Source of the DNA: Candidatus Ulvibacter alkanivorans
GTDB taxonomy: Bacteria > Bacteroidota > Bacteroidia > Flavobacteriales > Flavobacteriaceae
Reading direction: 5' to 3'
Assembly: GCF_003333325.1 (NCBI RefSeq)
Contig: NZ_QOLC01000072.1
Coordinates: 1-32,052 of the forward strand
DNA: 32,052 bases
Part shown: piece after piece, positions 7,372 through 14,263 of the stretch
Position numbering within the stretch: the stretch's first letter is position 1
Layout of the letters: each line of letters begins with the position of its first letter
The notes under the pieces: generated by a model
What the model was told of the DNA's origin: nothing
Database searches by the model: none
Seen by the model: the letters and a program-made list of their open reading frames with translations, nothing else
Position numbers and translations under genes: made by a program

Positions 7372-8619
7372 TTAGTTTTTTAAAATTTCTTTTAGTAGTA
7401 ATTCGAATGCCTTGTTAGTGGCCTTGGTGATGACCCGTTCACGAGCGTTGCCAAAGCTAAATCGCTGTGCAAAAACACCCGACGGACTTCCAATAGCGAT
7501 AAAGACCGTTCCTACCTCATCGTCTGCATCGCCTTTGGTAGGTCCTGCAATTCCGGTCGTTGCCACGGCATAATCGGTTCCAAACAGTGCGCGCGATCGA
7601 GTTGCCATGGCTTCGGCTACCGCTGCGCTAACAACACTATGTTCTTTAATGAGCGCCTCATCTATCCCGAGAATGGATACTTTTTTCCCCGTTTCGTACG
7701 GTATGATACTTCCTCTAAAAAATGCCGAAGCTCCCGGTTTGGCTGTTATTTGACGTGCGATGGTCCCGCCTGTACAGCTTTCGGCCAAGCTCAGGGTTTG
7801 TTCTTTTTGTACCAATAAAGCTGCAATTCTTGCTACGATGCTGGTTTCATCCTCATAACCTACCGCGATATCCTGTAGCAAATCGTGTACTATATCCATT
7901 TGTGCATTCACCCGGTCCTTCAACATGTGCTCGTCGAATCCTGTGGCCGACAATCGTAAGCGTACACGCCCTAAGGAGGGTAGATACGCGAGTTTAATGT
8001 CATCGGGCAAGGCATTTTCCCAAGATGCTATGAGCTCTTGGATCTCACTCTCCCCTTTTCCATAGGTGAGCAAGGTTTTGTGGTAGATATGCGGACGATT
8101 AAATTTTTTAATGACCCTAGGCAATACTTCATTTAGAAGTAACGCCTTCATTTCGTAGGGTACACCCGGCATGGAAACAAAGACCGTGCTCTCCTTTTCA
8201 AGCCACATTCCCGGTGCTGTGCCGTGTTCGTTGGTAAGTACCGTTGCTTTTGATGGCACCATAGCTTGCTGTAAATTGGCGGCTAATGGAGGACGCTTGA
8301 TGTAGGTGCTAAATATGTTCTTTATATTCTGAAGGACTTCCTCGTTCTCTACCAATGTATCATCGAAGAATTCGCAGAAGGTTTGTTTAGTGATATCGTC
8401 CTTGGTAGGACCTAGTCCGCCGGTCACCAATACCAAGTCGACACGATTCATTGCATCTTCCAATGCGGTTAATATATGCTGTTTATCGTCTTGGATCGAA
8501 GTTATTTGAAAGACCTTTACACCAATTTGATTTAGTTCTTTGGAAATAAAAGCCGAGTTGGTATCAACGATCTGACCGATAAGGATCTCGTCACCTATGG
8601 TGATGATTTCTGCTAGCAT
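7372..8619 (-). CDS. cinA: CinA family protein (nicotinamide-nucleotide amidohydrolase)
   Basis: The 415-residue protein has both CinA domains. The N-terminal MoCF-like domain (about 1-170) shows EIITIGDEILIGQIVDTN and TGGLGPTKDD (66-75). The C-terminal PncC-type amidase domain (about 255-415) shows SLAESCTGG, with the catalytic serine, and TTGIAGPTKG. The enzyme hydrolyses nicotinamide mononucleotide in pyridine-nucleotide salvage, and the N-terminal half has ADP-ribose pyrophosphatase activity in some species. The ATG at 8619 directly follows the TAG of the HPt gene, so the two are translationally adjacent. Length is typical. Confidence 0.93.
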   Translation of the reverse strand: MLAEIITIGDEILIGQIVDTNSAFISKELNQIGVKVFQITSIQDDKQHILTALEDAMNRVDLVLVTGGLGPTKDDITKQTFCEFFDDTLVENEEVLQNIKNIFSTYIKRPPLAANLQQAMVPSKATVLTNEHGTAPGMWLEKESTVFVSMPGVPYEMKALLLNEVLPRVIKKFNRPHIYHKTLLTYGKGESEIQELIASWENALPDDIKLAYLPSLGRVRLRLSATGFDEHMLKDRVNAQMDIVHDLLQDIAVGYEDETSIVARIAALLVQKEQTLSLAESCTGGTIARQITAKPGASAFFRGSIIPYETGKKVSILGIDEALIKEHSVVSAAVAEAMATRSRALFGTDYAVATTGIAGPTKGDADDEVGTVFIAIGSPSGVFAQRFSFGNARERVITKATNKAFELLLKEILKN

Positions 8620-8961
8620 CTATTGTGGAAAATCTTCTTCTAGTTGTTTAAACACAGTTTTTAATGTACTTGACACCTTTTCGATGTTATCGGCGATGGC
8701 CGTCTTATTCTTTGAAGTTCTTGTCCAAGATTCGATGGAGGCGATATCTTTAAGAATCTCAATACCAAACATTTCGATATTGGGCTTCATTTTATGTGCA
8801 AACTGGTACGCCAGTTCTTTATTATCATTTTGAATGGCGTCTTCCAGTGCTGCCAGATCCGGTGGAATTTCCTCCAGAAAAGTGTGCGCGACAACAGCCA
8901 TAAAGTCTTCGTCACCTCCGGCAACCTCGCTTAAACTCTCTTTTGAATACAGTTTACTCAT
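8620..8961 (-). CDS. Stand-alone HPt (histidine phosphotransfer) domain protein
   Basis: The 113-residue all-helical protein carries AYQFAHKMKPNIEMFG at 51-66. This is the HPt signature, with His56 as the phosphoacceptor and the following lysine and methionine-proline as usual. It would shuttle phosphate between response-regulator receiver domains in a multistep phosphorelay. No kinase or receiver gene is present in this window, so its partners are elsewhere. The ATG overlaps the stop of the FAH gene (TAATG) and its TAG abuts the cinA ATG, so it is embedded in an operon with metabolic genes. Confidence 0.82.
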   Translation of the reverse strand: MSKLYSKESLSEVAGGDEDFMAVVAHTFLEEIPPDLAALEDAIQNDNKELAYQFAHKMKPNIEMFGIEILKDIASIESWTRTSKNKTAIADNIEKVSSTLKTVFKQLEEDFPQ

Positions 8962-9572
8962 TATTTCACTTTAATTGAAAAGACCTGTGTATCATTTAAA
9001 TATCCGGTCAATATATCGTTAGGATTTACTTTAGCCACACCTGCGGGCGTGCCGGTAAATATAATATCTCCAATCTTTAAAGTAAAGTATTTTGAAATAT
9101 ATTCGATCAATTCGTCGATCTTCCACAACATCAAAGCCGTATTTGCTTGTTGAACGGTCTCGTTGTTCTTTTCTAAATGAAAGTTGATATTGTCAACCGA
9201 TTCGAAGGTTTTCTTCGGAAGAAATTTACCTACCACAGCAGCGCCATCGAAGGCTTTTGCCTTTTCCCAAGGAAGTCCTTTTTCTTTTAACTGCGACTGT
9301 AGGTCCCTTGCCGTAAAGTCGATGCCAAGGCCAATTTCGTCGTAGTACTTGTGCGCAAATTTTCTATCGATGTGCTTGCCAATCTTTTTGATCTTTACCA
9401 ATACTTCAACCTCGTGGTGAACTGCTTCGGAAAAATCCGGAATAAAGAACGGCTGTTTTTTAAGAAGAATGGAAGTATCCGGTTTTAAAAAAAGCACAGG
9501 GTGTTCCGGGCGTTCGTTCTGAAGCTCTTCAATATGGGCGGCATAATTTCTACCAACACAAATGATCTTCAT
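8961..9572 (-). CDS. Fumarylacetoacetate hydrolase (FAH) family protein
   Basis: The 203-aa protein starts MKIICVGRNYAAHIEEL and has the FAH-domain features FLKPDTSI, HHEVEVLVKI (metal-binding His and acidic residues), GIDFTARDLQ, KAFDGAA and GDIIFTGTPAGV. Members cleave C-C bonds or act as oxaloacetate decarboxylase or tautomerase. At about 200 residues it is the short single-domain type, like YcgM/FAHD1 acylpyruvases, and the exact substrate is open. It follows the exonuclease gene by 2 bp and overlaps the HPt gene by one base, so all are likely one transcript. Confidence 0.88.
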   Translation of the reverse strand: MKIICVGRNYAAHIEELQNERPEHPVLFLKPDTSILLKKQPFFIPDFSEAVHHEVEVLVKIKKIGKHIDRKFAHKYYDEIGLGIDFTARDLQSQLKEKGLPWEKAKAFDGAAVVGKFLPKKTFESVDNINFHLEKNNETVQQANTALMLWKIDELIEYISKYFTLKIGDIIFTGTPAGVAKVNPNDILTGYLNDTQVFSIKVK

Positions 9573-9574
9573 AC

Positions 9575-10351
9575 TTAATTGAGCTTATTATTCAGTTTAC
9601 GCAGTTTAATTCTTGTAAGCACTTTTTTGGTATAAAGTGGAAAGTCGGCATTTAAGAGCCATCCAAAATAACCCGGTTCCTGCTCCATTACCGTTTCTAC
9701 TAATTTCCCTCGGTGCTTTCCGAAGGAAAAGATCTCTTGTCCTTCTTTATTATACCCTATATAGCCTGCTAGATCGGCGAAGTTCTTATGCGCGCTAAAG
9801 GCAGCTAAAAAGTTGATGTCGTTCTCCAGGTCGTCGTAACGGTCTAACTGCGATTTCAACACTTCGTAAGTCGCATTGGTATCGGCTTCTGCGCTATGCG
9901 CATTCTTTAATTCTTTGTCGCAATAGAATTTATAGGCTGCCTCCAGGGTTCGTTTTTCCTTTTTATGAAATATGGTCTGTACGTCAACCGATAAGGCCTT
10001 TTTCATATCAAAGTCGATCTCGGCTCGTAACAAGGCTTCTGCCAACAACGGAATATCAAAACGGTTAGAATTATACCCACCCAGGTCACAATCCTTCATT
10101 AAAGCGTATACTTTTGGCGCCAATTCTTTAAAAGTGGGTTCGTTGGCCACCATTTCATCGGTAATACCATGTATATCGGATGACTGTTTGGGGATTGGGA
10201 TCTCCGGATTTACCCGCCATGTATAGCTTTCTTTGTTGCCATTGGGATACACTTTTAGGATTGCGATCTCTACAATACGGTCGGTAGCGACATTGGTGCC
10301 GGTAGTTTCCAGATCAAAAAAACAAATGGGTCGGCTTAGGTTTAACTGCAT
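9575..10351 (-). CDS. DEDDh 3'-5' exonuclease with C-terminal DUF3820-like segment
   Basis: The 258-residue protein is a DnaQ-type exonuclease. Exo I is FFDLETTGTN with D13 and E15. Exo II is GGYNSNRFDIPLL with D99. Exo III is HSAEADTNA with H152 and D157. These four acidic residues and the histidine give the DEDDh metal site. After the nuclease domain (about 1-175) comes FSFGKHRGKLVETV, then PGYFGWLLNADFP (209-238), a short DUF3820-like module often attached to such nucleases. It may trim DNA or RNA; it is not necessarily the Pol III proofreading subunit. It is the first gene of the exonuclease-FAH-HPt-cinA run, with a -7 box (TACCTTTG, minus strand 10376-10369) just upstream. Confidence 0.9.
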   Translation of the reverse strand: MQLNLSRPICFFDLETTGTNVATDRIVEIAILKVYPNGNKESYTWRVNPEIPIPKQSSDIHGITDEMVANEPTFKELAPKVYALMKDCDLGGYNSNRFDIPLLAEALLRAEIDFDMKKALSVDVQTIFHKKEKRTLEAAYKFYCDKELKNAHSAEADTNATYEVLKSQLDRYDDLENDINFLAAFSAHKNFADLAGYIGYNKEGQEIFSFGKHRGKLVETVMEQEPGYFGWLLNADFPLYTKKVLTRIKLRKLNNKLN

Positions 10352-10368
10352 GTGTTTGCTTTAGTACA

Positions 10369-10392
10369 CAAAGGTAGTAATTACTACATTTG
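10369..10392. promoter_or_regulatory. 24-bp near-perfect palindrome holding two divergent -7 boxes
   Basis: The left half CAAAGGTAGTAA and right half TTACTACATTTG are reverse complements except for one position, and the centre (10374-10387) is a perfect 14-bp palindrome. Each end is a perfect TAnnTTTG box: TACCTTTG on the minus strand (10376-10369, towards the exonuclease) and TACATTTG on the plus strand (10385-10392, towards the thioredoxin-like gene). The plus box ends only 3 bp before the ATG at 10396. A dimeric repressor site over divergent promoters is an attractive reading, but no -33 TTG is well placed for either side. Confidence 0.5.
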
Positions 10393-10395
10393 TGT

Positions 10396-11013
10396 ATGGG
10401 CGAAGTAAAAAAAATTATCCTAGTTGTATTCGTGGTTTTGAGTAACACACTGTACGGTCAAGGGTTAGATGTGATCATTTCCGAAGAAAAAAAAGGAAAG
10501 CGCATAGTGCTCTTCGCTGAAAATACAACGGCAGATTCTCTAAATATCTTCTTACTGGTCAAAGCGGAGGGCTATCGAAAAAGTGCTTCAAAGCCTGTGG
10601 TCACGACCTTGGCACCTCGCAGTCGCGTCCCGGTGGTTACACTTATAGAGCTCGAAGGCAGTCCATCTCAATATACGTACGACCTGGTTATTAATAGGGA
10701 AAGACAGGATGTATCGCTTGCTACTAAAAATCAAGCAACAGATCTTGTTGCGCTAATTTCCGACCGAATCGTTCTGTTTACGGTTCACGAATGTGAGAAG
10801 TGCGATCTATTAGCGTTGGCACTGCGTGACAGGGGAATAACGCCCCTGGTGTTCAATATTAATGAAAATCAAGTGATCTACCGGCAGTTCATTCAGCATA
10901 TACAAGCAGGTCTAACCGCCGACACTAAAATTCGTTTTCCTATAATATGGAATAAAACGCGCCCTATTTTTAGTTATGAGGAGCTGGAGGCTGTACTTTT
11001 ACAGTTACAATAA
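10396..11013 (+). CDS. Secreted thioredoxin/glutaredoxin-fold protein with CxxC
   Basis: The 205-residue product from ATG 10396 has a signal peptide (MGEVKKIILVVFVVLSNTLYGQ, cut after about residue 22). An N-terminal region of about 90 residues looks like an immunoglobulin-type beta domain. A thioredoxin-like domain starts near residue 123 (RIVLFTVHECEKCDLL) with CEKC at 133-136 and the cis-proline in IRFPIIW (Pro182). The fold and CxxC suggest a periplasmic or extracytoplasmic disulfide reductase or oxidase; the partner is unknown. The frame extends to a TTG at 10390, but that TTG is part of the TACATTTG box, so the ATG is preferred. It is convergent with the E2 gene, with a 21-bp gap. Confidence 0.72.
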   Translation: MGEVKKIILVVFVVLSNTLYGQGLDVIISEEKKGKRIVLFAENTTADSLNIFLLVKAEGYRKSASKPVVTTLAPRSRVPVVTLIELEGSPSQYTYDLVINRERQDVSLATKNQATDLVALISDRIVLFTVHECEKCDLLALALRDRGITPLVFNINENQVIYRQFIQHIQAGLTADTKIRFPIIWNKTRPIFSYEELEAVLLQLQ

Positions 11014-11034
11014 GAGGGGTGAATGCTCCTTGAA

Positions 11035-12360
11035 CTAGATCTCCCGTTTCGTATCCCACGCTTCTAGATAATCGGCTACCGCTTTCACAAACTGTCCTCC
11101 CAAGGCTCCGTTTACGACTCGGTGGTCGTAGCTGTGCGATAGGAACATCTTATAACGAATTCCAATAAAGTCACCATCAGGAGTTTCGATCACTGCCGGT
11201 ACTTTTCGAATCGCACCTAACGCAAGGATCCCAACTTGTGGCTGATTAATAATTGGAGTTCCCATGATACTTCCGAAGGTACCCACATTCGTTACTGTGT
11301 AAGTTCCACCTTGGATCTCATCCGGTTTTAATTGATTGTTTCGTGCGCGGCTTGCAAGATCGTTGACTGCCTTACTCATCCCGACGAGGTTTAACTGATC
11401 GGCATTTTTAATTACAGGAACAATAAGGTTTCCATCGGGTAAGGCTGCTGCCATCCCTAAATTTATATGCTTACGTTTTATGATGCGATCCCCATCTACA
11501 GAGATGTTCATCATTGGGAAGTCCCTAAGCGCTTTGGCTACGGCTTCTAAGAAGATAGGCGTAAACGTAAGGTTCTCTCCTTCGCGTTTTGCAAAACTAT
11601 CTTTTACCTTTTTTCTCCAGTTCCAAATATTGGTGACATCGGCTTCGATAAAAGATTGTACATGCGCAGAAGTTTGAACACTATCCACCATATGATGCGC
11701 AATAAGTTTCCCCATGCGCGTCATTTCGATGATCTCATCGTCACCACTCACAGACACAGCCGGTTTTTGTTTTGCCACCGGTTGACTTTTAGCAGTCGCT
11801 TGTGGTGCTGTTTCTTTTTGAGGTGATTCTGCTTGGGTAGATTTTTGTGCCCCACGATTTTCTAGGTACGACAGCATATCATTTTTAGTAACACGACCGT
11901 CTTTACCCGTTCCCTGAATAGCGTCTAGCTCTTCTTGACCAATTCCTTCTTGAGTTGCAATATTTTTAACTAATGGAGAATAAAAGCGTTCACCACTACT
12001 AGCAATGCTAGGCTGGGTGGTCTCTTTCGCCTGCTCCACTTGTTTTTCGACCTCGGCTACGATCTTTGGCGCGGGAGTTTCTTCTTTGGCAGTATTGCTG
12101 GCAGCAGAATCTGCATCGCCATCGGTTTCTATAATCGCTATGGTTTGTCCTACTTGCACTACGTCATCGGCTTCAAAAAGCTTTTCAACCAGTACCCCAT
12201 CTACTTCACTTGGTACTTCACTATCTACTTTATCGGTTGCAATTTCGAGTACTGCCTCATCGGCTTCGATGGTATCCCCTACATCTTTTAGCCAGTTGGT
12301 TACGGTTGCTTCTGCAACACTTTCCCCCATTTTAGGTAGTTTCAATTCAAATTTTGCCAT
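11035..12360 (-). CDS. 2-oxo acid dehydrogenase E2 component (dihydrolipoamide acyltransferase)
   Basis: The 441-residue protein has the E2 layout. A lipoyl domain at 1-80 carries the lipoylated Lys44 in EIATDKVDSEVP. A Pro/Ala/Gln-rich linker follows, then a peripheral-subunit-binding domain at about 126-166 (YSPLVKNIATQEGIG to GRVTKNDML), a second linker, and the catalytic domain from about 208 to the end. It transfers acyl groups from E1 to CoA. The single lipoyl domain and the sequence ATDKVDSEVPSEVDGVL fit the branched-chain type seen in Bacteroidetes, but E1 genes are not in the window to confirm. The active-site motif reads DHRVVNG (412-418), with Asn417 where HxxxDG has Asp. It has its own promoter. 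Confidence 0.9.
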   Translation of the reverse strand: MAKFELKLPKMGESVAEATVTNWLKDVGDTIEADEAVLEIATDKVDSEVPSEVDGVLVEKLFEADDVVQVGQTIAIIETDGDADSAASNTAKEETPAPKIVAEVEKQVEQAKETTQPSIASSGERFYSPLVKNIATQEGIGQEELDAIQGTGKDGRVTKNDMLSYLENRGAQKSTQAESPQKETAPQATAKSQPVAKQKPAVSVSGDDEIIEMTRMGKLIAHHMVDSVQTSAHVQSFIEADVTNIWNWRKKVKDSFAKREGENLTFTPIFLEAVAKALRDFPMMNISVDGDRIIKRKHINLGMAAALPDGNLIVPVIKNADQLNLVGMSKAVNDLASRARNNQLKPDEIQGGTYTVTNVGTFGSIMGTPIINQPQVGILALGAIRKVPAVIETPDGDFIGIRYKMFLSHSYDHRVVNGALGGQFVKAVADYLEAWDTKREI

Positions 12361-12393
12361 AGCTACGTTCTTGCCAATATTTTTTTAACTGTG

Positions 12394-12422
12394 CAAAATT
12401 AGTTAAAATTTATATCCCACAA
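12394..12422 (-). promoter_or_regulatory. Promoter of the E2 gene
   Basis: On the minus strand TTG (12422-12420), an 18-bp gap and TAATTTTG (12401-12394) match the Bacteroidetes consensus. Transcription would start near 12387, about 27 nt before the ATG at 12360. It lies between the GT2 stop and the E2 start, so E2 can be expressed apart from recR and the glycosyltransferase. Confidence 0.65.
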
Positions 12423-12434
12423 GTTTCATTTTTC

Positions 12435-13556
12435 TTAAAAAACAACCACGGTTCCTTTTTCGTCGCTTTGATCACTCCCCAAAATAAAGTTTGACTGAGG
12501 TGGATAGATCCGGAACTGATTCTTACGATTTCGCAGTTGTTTCATCACCGAAAATATTTGATTATAAGGCATATAAGAAGCATCGAACACGAACAAGGTT
12601 TCGTCGTGTAAGGCGTCTTGAAAGATCGCCTTAGAGGCCGATTTTATTGGAATTTCAAGATTTTCAGATAGTTTTTTCAACAATGTGAAGTTCTCGGTTA
12701 ACAGAAAGGCTTGTTTAGGCGTAGCCAATGGTTGTCGTGGCTTGTTTTCTGAATTCTTCCGAAGCCGTTTGGCGGCAGCTACACCTAAATTCACAGAAGT
12801 ATCTAGAATTAGATTGGTCTGAAAATGTTTCTTATAAAAAATGCGCATCGCACCATAAAAACGCTCTAAGTATGCCGCATCCTTTTGGGTACTTTCCCCT
12901 TTGTAGTGCAATACGGTTGTGTTGCCCATGTAGTAATTCTTGTATCCGGCCTTCGTGATCTTATACGAAAAGTCGATGTCTTCGCCGTACATAAAGTAAT
13001 CTTCATCAAAACCACCAACCTCTTGATACACCGTTCTTTTTAGGAACATAAATGCTCCTACAAGCACCGCTACTTCGCCGGTGGCTTGAGCAGCCACTCG
13101 CTTGGCGTAATAATTTCTTCCAATCCCCATCAGTTTAAGCAGCGAGGCTTTTGGTGTGGGCAGGTTTCGTTTGCTCTCAGGCAAAAAGTTTCCTGTCCCG
13201 TCCATAAGATATACTCCCAAGGCACCCATGTTTTCTTTTCCTTCGGAAAAGTTTAAACAGGCTTTAAAAGTGTGTTCAGAAACGGCCGTGTCGGGATTTA
13301 AAATACAGAGATACTCGCCCTTAGCTTGAGCTACTGCTTGGTTGTTCGCTTTGCTAAATCCGACATTCTCCTTGTTCTCAATTAGTGTGAGTCCCGGAAA
13401 TTTTTCTTTAACCATCGCACAACTTCCATCGGTAGAATTGTTATCAATAATTATGATCTCACTTTCTATACCCTGCAAAGACAACTGTACACTTTTAATA
13501 CACTGTTCTAGAAAATAGCGTACGTTGTAATTAAGTATAACAACAGAAAGTTTCAA
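12435..13556 (-). CDS. Glycosyltransferase family 2 protein
   Basis: The 373-aa protein begins with the GT2 nucleotide-binding strand LSVVILNYNVRYFLEQCIKS. IIIDNNSTDGS (35-45) and ILNPDT (85-90, the DxD-type metal site) follow, then GAFMFLKRTVYQEVGGFDEDYFMYGEDIDFSYK, the acceptor-side motif of rhamnosyltransferase-like GT2 enzymes. A C-terminal region from about 280 to 373 lies beyond the GT fold and is not recognised; it has alternating strands and helices. The start is TTG at 13554-13556, three bases after the recR stop, chosen because the Rossmann strand begins at once. It is probably co-transcribed with recR. Confidence 0.88.
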   Translation of the reverse strand: MKLSVVILNYNVRYFLEQCIKSVQLSLQGIESEIIIIDNNSTDGSCAMVKEKFPGLTLIENKENVGFSKANNQAVAQAKGEYLCILNPDTAVSEHTFKACLNFSEGKENMGALGVYLMDGTGNFLPESKRNLPTPKASLLKLMGIGRNYYAKRVAAQATGEVAVLVGAFMFLKRTVYQEVGGFDEDYFMYGEDIDFSYKITKAGYKNYYMGNTTVLHYKGESTQKDAAYLERFYGAMRIFYKKHFQTNLILDTSVNLGVAAAKRLRKNSENKPRQPLATPKQAFLLTENFTLLKKLSENLEIPIKSASKAIFQDALHDETLFVFDASYMPYNQIFSVMKQLRNRKNQFRIYPPQSNFILGSDQSDEKGTVVVF

Positions 13557-13559
13557 CAG

Positions 13560-14180
13560 CTATGAGTTTTTTAGTGACGATTCGAATGGAATCCTGTTCA
13601 AAATACTACGCCCTAAGGTCACTTCATCGGCATATTCTAACTCGTCTCCTACCGAAATTCCTCTCGCAATGGTCGTAGTGGTAATGTTATAAGGTTCGAT
13701 CTGTTTAAAGATATAAAAGTTGGTCGTATCTCCTTCCATGGTCGAGCTTAATGCGAAGATTAGTTCTTCGATCACTCCCGAACGCACGCGTTCTACAAGT
13801 GGTTTAATATGTAATTCGCCGGGACCTATGCCATCCATGGGAGAGATCTTTCCGCCCAAGACGTGATATTGCCCTCGGTACTGACTCGTATTTTCGATGG
13901 CCATGACATCACGAATATCTTCCACCACGCACACCACTTTTGGATCTCTTTTCGGGTTCGCACAAATCTCACAAAATGTGGTATCAGAAATATTGTAACA
14001 ATTATCACAAAAATTAATTTCTTGGCGCATTTGCTGCAAACTCTCGGACAGTCGCATGGTTTGTTCCTTGGGCTGTTTAATTAGGTGCAACACCAAACGA
14101 AGTGCCGTTCGCTTTCCTATACCTGGAAGCTGTGACATTTCGTCGACTGCATTTTCGAGAAGTTTTGATGAAAATTCCAT
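13560..14180 (-). CDS. recR: Recombination mediator RecR
   Basis: The 206-residue protein is of normal RecR length. It contains the helix-hairpin-helix LPGIGKRTA (18-26), a four-cysteine zinc finger (C58, C61, C70, C73), a Toprim domain starting [15 protein letters not shown], and a conserved [16 protein letters not shown]. RecR works with RecO, and RecF where present, to load RecA on gapped single-stranded DNA. The upstream terminator at 14203-14242 isolates it from the T9SS gene, while the GT2 gene follows with only a 3-bp gap. Confidence 0.97.
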   Translation of the reverse strand: MEFSSKLLENAVDEMSQLPGIGKRTALRLVLHLIKQPKEQTMRLSESLQQMRQEINFCDNCYNISDTTFCEICANPKRDPKVVCVVEDIRDVMAIENTSQYRGQYHVLGGKISPMDGIGPGELHIKPLVERVRSGVIEELIFALSSTMEGDTTNFYIFKQIEPYNITTTTIARGISVGDELEYADEVTLGRSILNRIPFESSLKNS

Positions 14181-14202
14181 AACAGAACTGTTAGTGGCAA
14201 GA

Positions 14203-14242
14203 TAAAAAAAATGCTTCAGAAAAAGGATTCTTTCTGAAGCAT
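14203..14242 (-). terminator. Intrinsic terminator of the T9SS propeller gene
   Basis: A perfect 12-bp stem pairs ATGCTTCAGAAA (14211-14222) with TTTCTGAAGCAT (14231-14242) around an 8-nt loop. On the minus strand it runs into eight T residues (14210-14203). It lies 22 bp past the stop at 14264 and before the recR start. Confidence 0.88.
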
Positions 14243-14263
14243 TCTTACTTAGATTTCTATGGT

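Noticed and set aside
11035..12360. Inactive E2 because of DHRVVNG
   Set aside because: Catalytic His413, the lipoyl lysine and all domains are intact, and the Asn may be normal in this phylum, so loss of function is not claimed.
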